Shown: positions 25,523 through 35,386, counted from the first letter of the stretch. The stretch is 64,000 bases of DNA from Ureibacillus yapensis (GCF_003515775.1 NZ_QWEI01000001.1:228106-292105); one strand, 5' to 3'. Numbers and translations: made by a program. Notes: generated by a model not told the origin, from the letters alone.

Positions 25523-26125
25523 ATGGCGTGGGAATTTTTGAATATTATTGGGACAATTGCCTTTGCGATTTCAGGTGCAATTGTCGCCATGGAAGAAGAA
25601 TGCGACTTGTTTGGTGTGTATTTATTGGGAATGGTCACCGCATTTGGTGGGGGCGCTGTACGCAACCTATTAATTGGCTTGCCGCCTACTACTTTATGGA
25701 ACCAAGAATTGCTGTTTCAAATCGCCTTCGGTGCGATTACACTTTTTTTCTTAATGCCAAATCACTTGTTCAAGCAATGGAGCAGCTGGGGACAAGTAAC
25801 CGACGCTGTTGGTTTGTCGGCTTTTGCCATTCAAGGTGCAATTTATGCCGTGTCGCTGGGGCTTCCGATTGAGGCCGTGATTGGGGCGGCTGTTCTAACC
25901 GGTACCGGTGGGGGAATGATCCGTGATGTCTTGGCGCGAAGAAAACCAATGATCGTTCACGAGGAGGTTTATGCCGTTTGGGCAGCTGGCGCCGGCTTCC
26001 TCATTGGACTAGATTTCATAAATGGGGACTTTTTCTACTATACACTATTTATTATCATCGTGATTCTGCGAGTTTTATCTTATACAAGGGGCTGGAGATT
26101 ACCTGTTAGATCGTTTAAGAAATAA
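25523..26125 (+). CDS. TRIC-family cation channel (UPF0126, YadS-like)
   Basis: The 200-residue membrane protein is made of two similar halves of about three helices each plus a final helix. Each half carries the family Gly-rich/Arg motif: FGGGAVRNLLIGLPP and GTGGGMIRDVLARR. Prokaryotic TRIC proteins are homotrimeric potassium/sodium channels. A GGAGG site lies 8 nt before the ATG. It is divergent from ynbB and convergent with the rhodanese gene, with a shared terminator. Confidence 0.9.
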   Translation: MAWEFLNIIGTIAFAISGAIVAMEEECDLFGVYLLGMVTAFGGGAVRNLLIGLPPTTLWNQELLFQIAFGAITLFFLMPNHLFKQWSSWGQVTDAVGLSAFAIQGAIYAVSLGLPIEAVIGAAVLTGTGGGMIRDVLARRKPMIVHEEVYAVWAAGAGFLIGLDFINGDFFYYTLFIIIVILRVLSYTRGWRLPVRSFKK

Positions 26126-26127
26126 TT

Positions 26128-26176
26128 AAAACGCACCTAAATGAGTAGAATTAAACTCATATAGGTGCGTGTTTTA
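26128..26176. terminator. Bidirectional terminator between the TRIC and rhodanese genes
   Basis: AAACGCACCT pairs with AGGTGCGTGTTT, with an inner ATGAGT/ACTCAT stem. A-rich and T-rich flanks occur on opposite sides. Confidence 0.8.
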
Positions 26177-26293
26177 TTTGTCTGGATTTATGAGAAAAGT
26201 ATCGGGAATTTCATCAAAATTGTCGGATTCCAGCCAAATACATCTGGATTTCTAACCATTTTGTCCATTTCCGCAGCAGTTCCTCAAATAAGC

Positions 26294-26596
26294 TTACTTA
26301 AATTCAAGCTCTCCATCGTAGGCCATCATGCCGCCTTCAAGATTCACGACTTGGAAGCCTTGGGACTCTAGGTACTCGCCCGCATTTGCGCTGCGAACGC
26401 CGCCTTTGCAAACCATGATATATTCTTTTGATTTGTCCAATTCGCCGGCGCGCTCTGGAATGGAACCTAGCGGAATATGGACAGCTCCAGGAATCACGCC
26501 TTCTTCTACTTCGAAATCTTCGCGCACATCGATAATATTTAAATCTTCATTGGCATCGAGCAGATTAATTAGTTCGTCTGTTGTCATTGTTTTCAT
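26294..26596 (-). CDS. Single-domain rhodanese-like protein
   Basis: The 100-residue protein is one rhodanese domain. NIIDVREDFEVEEGVIPGAV is the conserved front, and the catalytic cysteine is in MVCKGGVRSANAG, a six-residue active loop typical of sulphurtransferases. It would move sulphane sulphur from a small donor; the partner is unknown. TAGGAGG lies 8 nt before the ATG. It is in line with hfq but separated by 114 nt. Confidence 0.92.
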   Translation of the reverse strand: MKTMTTDELINLLDANEDLNIIDVREDFEVEEGVIPGAVHIPLGSIPERAGELDKSKEYIMVCKGGVRSANAGEYLESQGFQVVNLEGGMMAYDGELEFK

Positions 26597-26710
26597 TGTA
26601 AAATACCTCCTAAAAGTCCCCTGTACAAACCGATATACAAAGATGTTCCCTACTAGTATAAATGAACCGCAAAAAAATCGGCAAGCAACCGCACTTCGCC
26701 GATTCGGTAT

Positions 26711-26944
26711 TTATCGCTCTTCGTTTTCGGAAGAGATCGAAACATTTTTGGCTGGTGAAAATGTGGAAATGGCATGTTTGTAGATTAAATGCTGTTTTCC
26801 ATCCACTTCTAGCAAAACCGTAAAATTATCATATGATTTCACAAGACCTTTTAATTGGAACCCGTTCAATAAGAATACGGTCACAAACATATTGTTTTTT
26901 CTAAGGTTGTTCAAAAAAGTATCTTGTAGGTTAATTGACTTCAC
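26711..26944 (-). CDS. hfq: RNA chaperone Hfq
   Basis: The 77-residue protein has the Sm1 motif ([20 protein letters not shown]) and the Hfq-specific Sm2 signature YKHAIST. It assembles as a hexamer that binds small RNAs and mRNAs. The start is a GTG, 8 nt after GAGGTG. It follows miaA in the same direction, the conserved miaA-hfq arrangement. Confidence 0.97.
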   Translation of the reverse strand: MKSINLQDTFLNNLRKNNMFVTVFLLNGFQLKGLVKSYDNFTVLLEVDGKQHLIYKHAISTFSPAKNVSISSENEER

Positions 26945-27001
26945 TCCGTATACACCTCTTTATTTTCTTTTTACCACTATAATGTATTCGGCGGTTGGAA
27001 A

Positions 27002-27931
27002 TCATTTTCCTTCTTGAAATTCAAATAATTTGGAATATTTTTCGATCTTGTCAAACTCTTGTCCAATCCATTTGACATCCATCTTGTTGCGGAAGTAGGT
27101 TAATTGGCGTTTGGCATACCGTCTTGAATTTTGCTTTAACTGCAGAACGGCTTCCTCAAGCGTCACCAATCCATCCAAATAAGCATACAGCTCTTTATAA
27201 CCGATTGCCTGTACGGATTGCACGCCGCGAATCCCGCGATTATATAGTCCCTTTACTTCTTCCAGCAAGCCTTTTTCCATCATCAAATCCACTCGCAAAT
27301 CGATGCGCTCATATAATTTTTCCCGGTCCATATCCATTCCGATAATCAGATGGTTGTACAGTGGCACATCACCCCGGTTATGCTCTTCACTCGCTTTGGA
27401 CACCCCGTGGAGCTCCACCATTTCGAGCGCTCGAATAACCCGGCGCGTATTGTTGGGATGGATGGTTTTGGCGGTTTCCGGATCAAGCTCCGCCAATTTT
27501 GCATGCATCGCATCCGGACCGATTTTCGCCAGTTCCTCGTAATATTTTTGTCGCTCTACCTCATCCACTTCTTCTTTGGTGAACTGGAAATCATATAAGA
27601 CGGCTTGTACATATAAACCGGTACCTCCCACAATAATGGGAAGTTTGCCGCGAGACTGGATTTCGGCGATTTTCTCGCGAACCAGCGTTTGGTAGTCCGC
27701 CACCGAAAAACTTTCCGTTGGCTCTTTAAAGCTCAGTAAATGATGCGGAATTCCTTCCATTTCTTCTTCCGTAACTTTTGCCGTGCCAATATCAAGCCCC
27801 TTATAAATCTGCATCGAATCGCCGTTAATGATTTCGCCATTAAACTCTTTGGCCATCCTGATGCTTAATGCTGTTTTTCCTGAAGCTGTCGGACCGACAA
27901 TCGCGACAACTTCAATTTTTTCTTTCTTCAT
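27002..27931 (-). CDS. miaA: tRNA dimethylallyltransferase MiaA
   Basis: The 309-residue enzyme has the P-loop GPTASGKT at residues 13-20, the [15 protein letters not shown] segment and the HHLLSF motif. It transfers a dimethylallyl group to A37 of tRNAs reading UNN codons, making i6A, which MiaB (encoded at 37316-38866) then methylthiolates. It overlaps the end of the upstream hydrolase gene by 4 nt, so glpD, hydrolase and miaA form one unit. Confidence 0.97.
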   Translation of the reverse strand: MKKEKIEVVAIVGPTASGKTALSIRMAKEFNGEIINGDSMQIYKGLDIGTAKVTEEEMEGIPHHLLSFKEPTESFSVADYQTLVREKIAEIQSRGKLPIIVGGTGLYVQAVLYDFQFTKEEVDEVERQKYYEELAKIGPDAMHAKLAELDPETAKTIHPNNTRRVIRALEMVELHGVSKASEEHNRGDVPLYNHLIIGMDMDREKLYERIDLRVDLMMEKGLLEEVKGLYNRGIRGVQSVQAIGYKELYAYLDGLVTLEEAVLQLKQNSRRYAKRQLTYFRNKMDVKWIGQEFDKIEKYSKLFEFQEGK

Positions 27932-28848
27932 CTATTCAACCACCGTGCAATCACATGATACACATGCTCTTTATTTTTTTCTTTTAAAATTTCATGGCGC
28001 ATTCCTTCGAAAAGGTAGACAACAACATCTTCGAGACCTGCGTCATGCATTTCTTTTCCGATTTTAAACACACCTGCCCCATTCAACCCAACCGGATCTT
28101 CGGTGCCGCTGATCAATAAAACAGGCAAATCTTTTCGGATTCTTTGGATTTCTTCTTTTTTGTTAATTAATAATAAACCTTCTGTTACATCCGCAAAATA
28201 TTGATTGGTCGGTACAAAACCGCAGTAAGGATCGTTTATATATTTTTCGACTTCTTCGTCATTTGTACAAAGCCAATCATAAATCGTTCTCGAATTCAAC
28301 ACGCTTCTGCTGAAACTTCCAAAGCTCAAATCATTCATTAGCTGACTGGGCATATCCTTGCCGCGAAACGTACAAAGGGAACGGGAGAGTAGATTGCCGA
28401 GCAGATGCAGTGCCGTTGTCGCTCCTGTTCCACATAAAATACACCGGTCAATATGCCCGCTATAAAGCTGCATAAACCTTCTTGCCACAAACGAACCCAT
28501 ACTATGTCCAAAAAGAATGGTTTCCGGCAATTGTTTCAATGCGTTGTAATGCTGGATGATTTCGAAAGCATCTTCCACCAGGCGATAAAAGCCTTTTTCG
28601 TCTCCCAAATGGCCGAGCTGGCCGTTTAATCTTGCTGTTTCGCCATGTCCCCGATGATCGTGGGCCGTCACAAAGTAACCAAGCTCCATCAGGGCGTGGG
28701 CAAACTCGATATACCGGCCGCTATGCTCCGCCATGCCATGCATAATATGAAAATGCCCTATTGGCTTTCCAATCGGATGAAACATGCGAACATATACCTG
28801 ATGCCCATCTTCCATTGTCATGATTTCTGCAAGCTCTACCAAGTGCAT
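27928..28848 (-). CDS. Alpha/beta hydrolase, lysophospholipase/monoglyceride-lipase type
   Basis: The 306-residue protein has the serine-aminopeptidase S33/Hydrolase_4 layout: oxyanion region [13 protein letters not shown], a HDHRGHGE motif, nucleophile elbow GHSMGS, and the acid/His part GTEDPVG and GMRHEIL. It should hydrolyse an acylglycerol or lysophospholipid ester. Its gene starts 5 nt after glpD, which fits release of glycerol or glycerol-3-phosphate feeding GlpD (inference). The start is uncertain: the ATG at 28848 abuts its AGGGTGA site, and a TTG two codons later has better spacing. Confidence 0.88.
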   Translation of the reverse strand: MHLVELAEIMTMEDGHQVYVRMFHPIGKPIGHFHIMHGMAEHSGRYIEFAHALMELGYFVTAHDHRGHGETARLNGQLGHLGDEKGFYRLVEDAFEIIQHYNALKQLPETILFGHSMGSFVARRFMQLYSGHIDRCILCGTGATTALHLLGNLLSRSLCTFRGKDMPSQLMNDLSFGSFSRSVLNSRTIYDWLCTNDEEVEKYINDPYCGFVPTNQYFADVTEGLLLINKKEEIQRIRKDLPVLLISGTEDPVGLNGAGVFKIGKEMHDAGLEDVVVYLFEGMRHEILKEKNKEHVYHVIARWLNR

Positions 28849-28853
28849 TCACC

Positions 28854-30491
28854 CTATTTCATTGGATTTTTTGCTTCATCAATGAATTGCTCTAATTGCA
28901 TACGGTAAAAAATCTTCTCACTTTCAGAATAACCCAAAATATTGCCCATTATCTCAAGGATTTGCGCTTTATATTGCTCGACAAGTTCAATATCGAAATA
29001 TAGTGCGCCTGTTCGTCGAATAAAGAAATCACAAGGCGTCATCGCCATCTCATAATAAATCGCATAAAGCAGTTCTGCGTAAAGGGCCAAAGGAATCGCC
29101 TGTTCGCTTCGATCCATCGTTTTTAAATATTGGAACACAATATCAACATTTGTTCCGTATTTGCGAACAAGTCTTTGGGCTTCGTGATAAGAAATGCCCA
29201 TGTCGATGCCTGCTCTTGATTTATTTGCAACATAATCGCCAAAATTGACCGAGTTAAGCCCACGGGCACCTGATAAGGACAGCTCTTTTGTTATGCATTT
29301 GGTAGCATGCTTGAATTTATTCCGTTTGACGACTTTGTCAACAATGGTTTCAGCCATTTGACGGTAACCCGTTAATTTCCCCCCAGCTATTGTGAGGAGG
29401 CCGCTTGGCGCAACCCAAAGTTCATCTTTGCGCGAAATTTCAGAAGGGTCTTTTCCTTCTTCGTAAATTAATGGCCGTACGCCTGCCCAAGTGGATTCAA
29501 CATCGCTTGCCGTAACGTTGACATTCGGGAAAATCGCATGGATTGCGTTCAGCAAATAGTCTACATCTTCTTTTGAAGCAGTTGGCTGAATTGGATCTTC
29601 ATCATAAAAAGTATCCGTTGTACCAACATATGTTTTATGATCGCGAGGTATGGCAAACACCATGCGCCCATCTTCGGTATCAAAGTAAACCGCTTGTTTT
29701 AGCGGAAGTTTCGTTTCATCGATGACAACATGAACCCCTTTTGTGTGGCGAATATTTTTGGAGTTCAATTGTTTATCCATTTTCAGCACTTCATCGACCC
29801 AAGGACCTGTTGCATTGATGATCTGATGGGCATGAATGGTGATGTGTTCTCCTGAAATCTCATCGCGAACGCTTGCCCCGATGAGTTTTTTCTTTTGATA
29901 GACAAAATCAGTCACTCTTGCGTAATTAAGGCAAACCGCCCGATATTCAACCGCTTTTTTCAGAACCTCCAACGTAAGTCGTGCATCATCGGTTTTATAT
30001 TCCACATAATACCCCGCACCAAGCAAGCCTTCTTCTTTCAAGAAAGGTACTTTTTCCAGCGTCTCTTGCTTTGACAGCATCCGTCGGCGTTCCTCTTTCT
30101 TCACTCCTGCCAGCCGGTCGTAAAGCATCAGTGCCGCGCGCGTCGTCATCCTGCCCAGCGTTCCCTCTTCGTAGAGCGGCAACATCATCCATTCCGGCTG
30201 CGTCACATGCACGGCATTTTCATAGACAATCTCCCGCTCACGGCCGACCTCCGCCACAAGCCCTACTTCCAGTTGTTTAAGGTAGCGAAGCCCGCCATGA
30301 ATCAGCTTCGTGGAACGGCTGGACGTCCCGGCCGCAAAATCCTGCATCTCCACAAGCGCCACCGATAGCCCGCGGGAAGCCGCATCCAGCGCAATCCCTG
30401 CACCGGTGATGCCCCCTCCGATCACAAGTACATCAAATGTATAACTGTTTAACGTGTTTAATATGTTCGGACGCTCTTTAAATGAAAACAT
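28854..30491 (-). CDS. glpD: Aerobic glycerol-3-phosphate dehydrogenase
   Basis: The 545-residue membrane-associated flavoprotein starts with the FAD-binding loop VLVIGGGITGAGIALDAASR and the GTSSRSTKLIHGGLRYL segment characteristic of GlpD/GlpA. It oxidises glycerol-3-phosphate to DHAP and passes electrons to quinone. The length is close to the 555 residues of B. subtilis GlpD. The ATG follows AAGGGGG. The gene lies 185 nt after mutL, and that gap is filled by a 21-bp repeat array. I did not find the glpFK genes or a clear GlpP-type leader terminator. Confidence 0.96.
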   Translation of the reverse strand: MFSFKERPNILNTLNSYTFDVLVIGGGITGAGIALDAASRGLSVALVEMQDFAAGTSSRSTKLIHGGLRYLKQLEVGLVAEVGREREIVYENAVHVTQPEWMMLPLYEEGTLGRMTTRAALMLYDRLAGVKKEERRRMLSKQETLEKVPFLKEEGLLGAGYYVEYKTDDARLTLEVLKKAVEYRAVCLNYARVTDFVYQKKKLIGASVRDEISGEHITIHAHQIINATGPWVDEVLKMDKQLNSKNIRHTKGVHVVIDETKLPLKQAVYFDTEDGRMVFAIPRDHKTYVGTTDTFYDEDPIQPTASKEDVDYLLNAIHAIFPNVNVTASDVESTWAGVRPLIYEEGKDPSEISRKDELWVAPSGLLTIAGGKLTGYRQMAETIVDKVVKRNKFKHATKCITKELSLSGARGLNSVNFGDYVANKSRAGIDMGISYHEAQRLVRKYGTNVDIVFQYLKTMDRSEQAIPLALYAELLYAIYYEMAMTPCDFFIRRTGALYFDIELVEQYKAQILEIMGNILGYSESEKIFYRMQLEQFIDEAKNPMK

Positions 30492-30531
30492 TCTGATTTC
30501 CCCCTTGCACTAGGTTAGGTAACTTTGGACT

Positions 30532-30678
30532 CGCCAATAGATTAGTGAATTTCGCAAATTGACAATTGAAAGTCGCAAATAGAGCATCATTTTTCGCAAA
30601 TTAAATTGCCTTTTTCGCAAATAGCCCATGCAAAACCGCAAATTAACGCCCTATTTATGCAAACTTCCTTCGATCTCT
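30532..30678. repeat. Array A: seven units at exact 21-bp spacing, core CGCAAATW
   Basis: The core occurs at 30532 (CGCCAATA), 30553, 30574, 30595, 30616, 30637 and 30658 (TGCAAAC). Every start is exactly 21 bp apart. The 13 bases after the core differ in each unit. The last core base alternates A,T,A,T,A,T along the first six units. The array fills the mutL-glpD gap and its last unit reaches the mutL stop codon. No open frame runs through it on either strand. Confidence 0.9.
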
Positions 30679-32548
30679 ACATAACCCGCTTAAACATCTT
30701 TTCCACTTCATACGTTGAGAAGTGAATCATCACTGGTCTTCCGTGCGGACACGTGAATGGATTATCAGCTTTGCGCAAGTCATTTAGCAAGACAGCCATT
30801 TGTTCCTTTGTCAAATAGTAATTGGCTTTAATTGATTTTTTGCAGCTCATCATAATGGCTGCTTCTTCGCGAAGTTTTTTTACATCCACTTTACGTGACT
30901 TTAATACTTGTTCAATCAATTCCTCGATAATTTCCTGTTCAAAATTTTTCGGAAACCAAGTTGGATATTCGCGCACTACAAAAGAAGATTGTCCAAAGTC
31001 CTCCAAAAACACACCCACTTCTTCCAAAGCATGCAAATTTTCTTTCAAAATCAGCGCTTCATCCGCAGAATAATGGAACGTGATCGGCAACAAGAGCGAC
31101 TGCCGTTCATTGGCGTTCACCTCACCGACTTTTTCACGGAAATATTCATATTTGATTCGTTCCTGGGCAGCATGCTGGTCGATTAAATAAAAGCCGTCTT
31201 CCATTTGCGCCACAATATACGTACCGTGAATCTGCCCGACGATTTCAAGCTCCGGAAACGGTTCTTTTTTCTCGGTTGCTTCAACCGGTTCTTCTTGCTG
31301 CACGACGACAGGCTCCAGTTTGCTTTCTTCCGCTGCTGGCGGCGCCCATTCCAGTTCAAGCTCGGTCGGCGTTTCCACTTCCTCCGAAACAGCCACCGCA
31401 CTTTCTTGTTGTTCTTTTACCACCGAACTCTCAACACTTAACTTTTCCACAATTTGATTGATTTTATTTTCGTTAAATGAAGGAGCGGGCTGCTTCCAAA
31501 TATTCATCTGCTCACTTGGAATGCGCACCGGCTTTTCTTTCTTTTCGGCTACCGGCACATGGATGCTCGCGCGAATGGCTTTGTTAATTGCTTCCTGCAC
31601 GAGCGGCAGCAGTTCCTGTTCTTTGCTCAAGCGAATTTGCAATTTCGCCGGATGCACGTTCACATCGGTTAAATAAGGATCTCCCTCAACATAGAGCACC
31701 ACAATCGGATAGCGTTCAATCGGCAAATACGTATGGTAGGCATCCACAATCGCTTTTTGCAATAGGTAGTGCTTAACCCACCGCCCGTTCACAAAGATGG
31801 ACATATAGTTTTTATTCGCCCGCGTAACTTCCGGCAAGCTCGCAAAGCCGTGCACTTTATAATCTTTGGATTCAGCGCTAAAAGGAATCATTTTTTTCGC
31901 ATTTTGCACCCCGTAGATTGCCGCGATTACCTGCTGGACATTGCCTCTTCCGTTCGTCTGAAGAAGTGTGCCCCCATTATGGACAAGCTTGAAGGCAATC
32001 TCCGGGTAAGCAAGCGCGAGACGATTCATATAATCAATGGAATGGCCAAGCTCTGTTTGGATAGTCTTTAAATATTTCAACCGAGCAGGTGTGTTGTAAA
32101 ATAATTGGGCGATCGTAATATCGGTTCCTCTGCGAAACGCAGTGGGCTTTTTAGAAATTAGATGTCCCCCATCCATTCTGATTTCCAGGCCGTTATTTTC
32201 GCCATCCGAAGTTTTCAATGTCACTTTGGAGACCGACGCAATGGAGGCCAGCGCTTCCCCGCGGAAACCTAATGTCCGAATGCGGAAAAGGTCCGGCTCA
32301 TTTGAAATTTTCGAAGTGGCATGCCGAGAAAAAGATTTCAATGCATCTTCTTCATCCATCCCGCTTCCGTTATCCGTCACTTGTATGGAGGTTAACCCCG
32401 CTTCTTCGAGAAAAACTTCAATTGATGTGCTTCCTGCATCAATGGCGTTTTCAACGAGTTCTTTTACAACTGAAGATGGGCGTTCCACCACTTCCCCGGC
32501 TGCAATCTTGTTCGATAACCATTCATCCATAATTTGAATTTTTCCCAA
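30677..32548 (-). CDS. mutL: DNA mismatch repair protein MutL
   Basis: The 623-residue protein has the N-terminal GHKL ATPase (NKIAAGEVVERPSSVVKELVEN without interruption, DNGSGM, RTLGFRGEALASI), a variable acidic linker (~330-430), and a C-terminal dimerisation/endonuclease domain. That domain shows DQHAAQERIKYE and CPHGRP, the metal-site motifs of latent MutL endonucleases in bacteria lacking MutH. The start is TTG at 32548, 8 nt after AAAGGAGG. It follows mutS but is separated from it by 246 nt that hold a 21-bp repeat array. Confidence 0.97.
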   Translation of the reverse strand: MGKIQIMDEWLSNKIAAGEVVERPSSVVKELVENAIDAGSTSIEVFLEEAGLTSIQVTDNGSGMDEEDALKSFSRHATSKISNEPDLFRIRTLGFRGEALASIASVSKVTLKTSDGENNGLEIRMDGGHLISKKPTAFRRGTDITIAQLFYNTPARLKYLKTIQTELGHSIDYMNRLALAYPEIAFKLVHNGGTLLQTNGRGNVQQVIAAIYGVQNAKKMIPFSAESKDYKVHGFASLPEVTRANKNYMSIFVNGRWVKHYLLQKAIVDAYHTYLPIERYPIVVLYVEGDPYLTDVNVHPAKLQIRLSKEQELLPLVQEAINKAIRASIHVPVAEKKEKPVRIPSEQMNIWKQPAPSFNENKINQIVEKLSVESSVVKEQQESAVAVSEEVETPTELELEWAPPAAEESKLEPVVVQQEEPVEATEKKEPFPELEIVGQIHGTYIVAQMEDGFYLIDQHAAQERIKYEYFREKVGEVNANERQSLLLPITFHYSADEALILKENLHALEEVGVFLEDFGQSSFVVREYPTWFPKNFEQEIIEELIEQVLKSRKVDVKKLREEAAIMMSCKKSIKANYYLTKEQMAVLLNDLRKADNPFTCPHGRPVMIHFSTYEVEKMFKRVM

Positions 32549-32593
32549 TTGAAGAACCTCCTTTTTCTTATTTCTAGTTTGTGGAGGCGGATA

Positions 32594-32776
32594 TCCGCCA
32601 GTTTGGATGAGATATCCGCCAGTTTTCGGGATTTATCCGCCAACTTTGTTGAAATATCCGCCACTTTTCACAAAATATCCGCCAATCGCGAAAATCCCGT
32701 CGCTTTTCCCGAGAATCCCGTCACATTGCTCGAGAATTCCGATACTTTTCGAATTAATCCCGACACTTCTAAACTG
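32594..32776. repeat. Array B: two adjoining sets of 21-bp-spaced repeats between mutS and mutL
   Basis: Five units with core TCCGCCA start at 32594, 32615, 32636, 32657 and 32678, each exactly 21 bp apart. A second set with core AATCCCG/AATTCCG starts at 32693, 32714, 32735 and 32756, again exactly 21 bp apart. The linkers vary. Because all steps are multiples of three, spurious open frames with seven-residue periodic peptides run through it on both strands. Confidence 0.92.
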
Positions 32777-32794
32777 CTCTCAATATTCCACTCT

Positions 32795-35386
32795 CTATTT
32801 CTTACTCAACAAAGCCTGCTGCAATTCATATAGCACATTGATTGCCTGAATTGGAGATGTACCCATAATATTCATTTTTTGGAGTCGTTCCAAAACTTCT
32901 TGTTCAGCACCAGTCAAACTTGGTTCGGCCACTCCAACATTTTCTTCCTCTTCAAAGAATGACAGTTGCAGCGCATCTTCCACTGGCTCAGCTGCTGCAG
33001 TTTCCGCTTCGCCGCTCTTCGATTCAAATTCCTCGAGCAGCACTCTTGCGCGCTCAATAATGGCTTCCGGCATTTCGGCTAGCTGTGCCACATGCACGCC
33101 ATAGCTTTTGTCTGCTGCGCCTTGTCGAACTTTGTGAAGGAACACGACCTTGCCATCTTTTTCGGTTGCACTCACATGCACATTTTGAAGGCGTTCCAAC
33201 TCTTCTTCCAACGACGTCAGTTCGTGATAATGCGTTGAAAATAACGTGTTCGCACCAATATGATCGTGAATAAATTCCATCATCGACTGCGCTAGGGCCA
33301 TTCCGTCATATGTGGACGTTCCGCGCCCGATTTCATCAAACAGCAATAAACTATTCGCTGTTGCGTTTGTAATCGCATGCTGGGATTCCAGCATTTCCAC
33401 CATGAACGTTGATTGGCCGGCAACAAGATCATCCGCCGCTCCAATTCGAGTGAATATCTGATCGGTAATCGGCAGCACGGCTTCATCCGCCGGCACATAA
33501 CATCCCATTTGCGCCAACACGACAATTAACGCGACTTGGCGCATGTAGGTACTTTTCCCGGACATGTTCGGCCCCGTAATCAGCATCATGTTTTGATTAT
33601 CCGGCAAAACACAATCGTTTGGCACATACATTTGTTTATTCAGCATTTTTTCAACAACCGGGTGGCGCCCGCCGATAATCTTTAATGCGCGCCCTTCATG
33701 GAACGTTGGCTTCACAAATCGATATTTCTCGGAAACAACTGCAAAGCTCATATAAACATCCAGCTCGCTAATCTCGGAGGCCAATGCCTGAACACGCGGA
33801 ATGTACGCTTTTAAACGTTCACGCAACTCAACAAATAAATCATATTCGAGTGCCAAACTTTGTTCTTCGGCATTTAAAATAATCGCTTCTTTTTCCTTCA
33901 GTTCTTCGGTAATATAACGTTCCGCATTGGCAAGCGTTTGTTTTCGTTCATAGCGCGATAAATCAGCATTGGCAATCTGGGACTTGGTGATTTCAATATA
34001 ATAGCCAAAAACACGGTTATAGCCGATTTTCAGATTTTTGATGCCTGTCACTTCACGCTCTTTTTGCTCTAATTGGGCAATCCAGTCTTTCCCGTTGCGA
34101 GAAGCAAAACGCAATTCATCCAGATTTCCATTGTATCCTTCCCGAATCACATCGCCTTCCTTAATGGAAATCGGAGGATGATCCGAAATGGCTTTCGATA
34201 AAAGCTCCTCAATATCCGCGCACTCATTAATTTTCTCGCCTAAGTTCGCTAACGTCGATTTGCCTGAATCAATTAACTGAGCCTTGATGGCCGGCACTTG
34301 GCGCAATGATTCGCGCAGCTGCGCCAAATCACGGCCACCAACATTTCCAAAAGCAACACGGCCAGCCAAACGCTCCAGGTCATATACTTTTTTCAGCAAC
34401 TCCCGCAGCTCATTGCGAACGAAAAATTCATCCAATAAATCTGTCACAATCGCGAGCCGGTTTTCGATGACAGAACGCGTCGCTAAAGGCTGGTGCAGCC
34501 ATTGTTTCAATTTCCGTCCACCCATTGCCGTGACGGTTTCATCCAGCAGCCATAGCAACGTGCCTTTTTGGTCGCCGCCGCGAATCGATTCTAGAAGCTC
34601 CAGGTTACGTTTTGAATTCGTATCAATTCGCAATAGTTCCTTTGTTTCTGTATATGTAAAAGGTTGAATATGGGTAAGCGAGCGCATTTGCGTTCGTTCC
34701 ACATACTGCAGCAATGTTTTGCCAACGCCTTTTAATTCATTAGGCAAGTTATTGATATATTCCGCCGACTTTTCCTCAGGCATTTCTTCCGTTTCCAGGG
34801 AAAGAACGATCCCCAACTGGCCTGCCTGTTCCGCCAATAGCATTTGCAGCTGCTCAGTAACCACAAGCTCGCGAATGTTAAAGGCAATCAATTGCTGCAG
34901 CAATGTTTTCGTTCCGCCTTCGACAATGGATGTATTCGCTTCACCGGTCGAAACGTCCAAATAAGCAAAAGCAAAGCTGTTCGGAGTCAAATTTTCCGCA
35001 CAAGCAATAAAATGGTTCGACTTGCCGTCAATTGTTTTGCCTTCCATAATCGTCCCTGGTGTAATCAGCTGAACGACTTCGCGTTTGACGACACCTTTTG
35101 CCTTTTTGGGATCTTCTGTTTGTTCGCAGATTGCCACTTTGTAGCCTTTTGAAATGAGCGTTTCAATATAGCCTTGTGCCGAATGAAACGGAACGCCGCA
35201 CATCGGAATCCGTTCTTTTGTTCCAGCATCCCGGCCTGTTAAAGTAATTTCCAGAATTTGCGATGCTTTGATGGCATCGTCAAAAAACAATTCATAAAAA
35301 TCGCCTAATCTATAAAAAAGAAATGCATCTTCATATTCAGATTTGATTGCTAAATACTGTTGCATCATTGGGGTATAAGTTGTCAT
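32795..35386 (-). CDS. mutS: DNA mismatch recognition protein MutS
   Basis: The 863-residue protein has the mismatch-binding Phe-x-Glu motif in RLGDFYELF, connector, lever and clamp domains, and the ABC-type ATPase with Walker A GPNMSGKST, LLFDEIGRGTSTYDG and STHYHEL. It recognises mismatches and recruits MutL. It lies downstream of cotE, as in Bacillus. An AGAGG site precedes the ATG. The C-terminal region ends in an acidic stretch and the usual tetramerisation helix. Confidence 0.98.
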   Translation of the reverse strand: MTTYTPMMQQYLAIKSEYEDAFLFYRLGDFYELFFDDAIKASQILEITLTGRDAGTKERIPMCGVPFHSAQGYIETLISKGYKVAICEQTEDPKKAKGVVKREVVQLITPGTIMEGKTIDGKSNHFIACAENLTPNSFAFAYLDVSTGEANTSIVEGGTKTLLQQLIAFNIRELVVTEQLQMLLAEQAGQLGIVLSLETEEMPEEKSAEYINNLPNELKGVGKTLLQYVERTQMRSLTHIQPFTYTETKELLRIDTNSKRNLELLESIRGGDQKGTLLWLLDETVTAMGGRKLKQWLHQPLATRSVIENRLAIVTDLLDEFFVRNELRELLKKVYDLERLAGRVAFGNVGGRDLAQLRESLRQVPAIKAQLIDSGKSTLANLGEKINECADIEELLSKAISDHPPISIKEGDVIREGYNGNLDELRFASRNGKDWIAQLEQKEREVTGIKNLKIGYNRVFGYYIEITKSQIANADLSRYERKQTLANAERYITEELKEKEAIILNAEEQSLALEYDLFVELRERLKAYIPRVQALASEISELDVYMSFAVVSEKYRFVKPTFHEGRALKIIGGRHPVVEKMLNKQMYVPNDCVLPDNQNMMLITGPNMSGKSTYMRQVALIVVLAQMGCYVPADEAVLPITDQIFTRIGAADDLVAGQSTFMVEMLESQHAITNATANSLLLFDEIGRGTSTYDGMALAQSMMEFIHDHIGANTLFSTHYHELTSLEEELERLQNVHVSATEKDGKVVFLHKVRQGAADKSYGVHVAQLAEMPEAIIERARVLLEEFESKSGEAETAAAEPVEDALQLSFFEEEENVGVAEPSLTGAEQEVLERLQKMNIMGTSPIQAINVLYELQQALLSKK

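Noticed and set aside
30532-30678. CRISPR array
   Set aside because: The unit is only 21 bp with an 8-bp core and no 30-bp spacers, and no cas genes are present. The same holds for arrays B and C.
32464-32833. Open frames across array B on both strands encoding seven-residue periodic peptides (ADISTKL-like and ISASFRD-like)
   Set aside because: The 21-bp period is a multiple of three, so such frames arise automatically. They lack ribosome sites, overlap mutL or run into mutS, and arrays A and C with the same period do not stay open.
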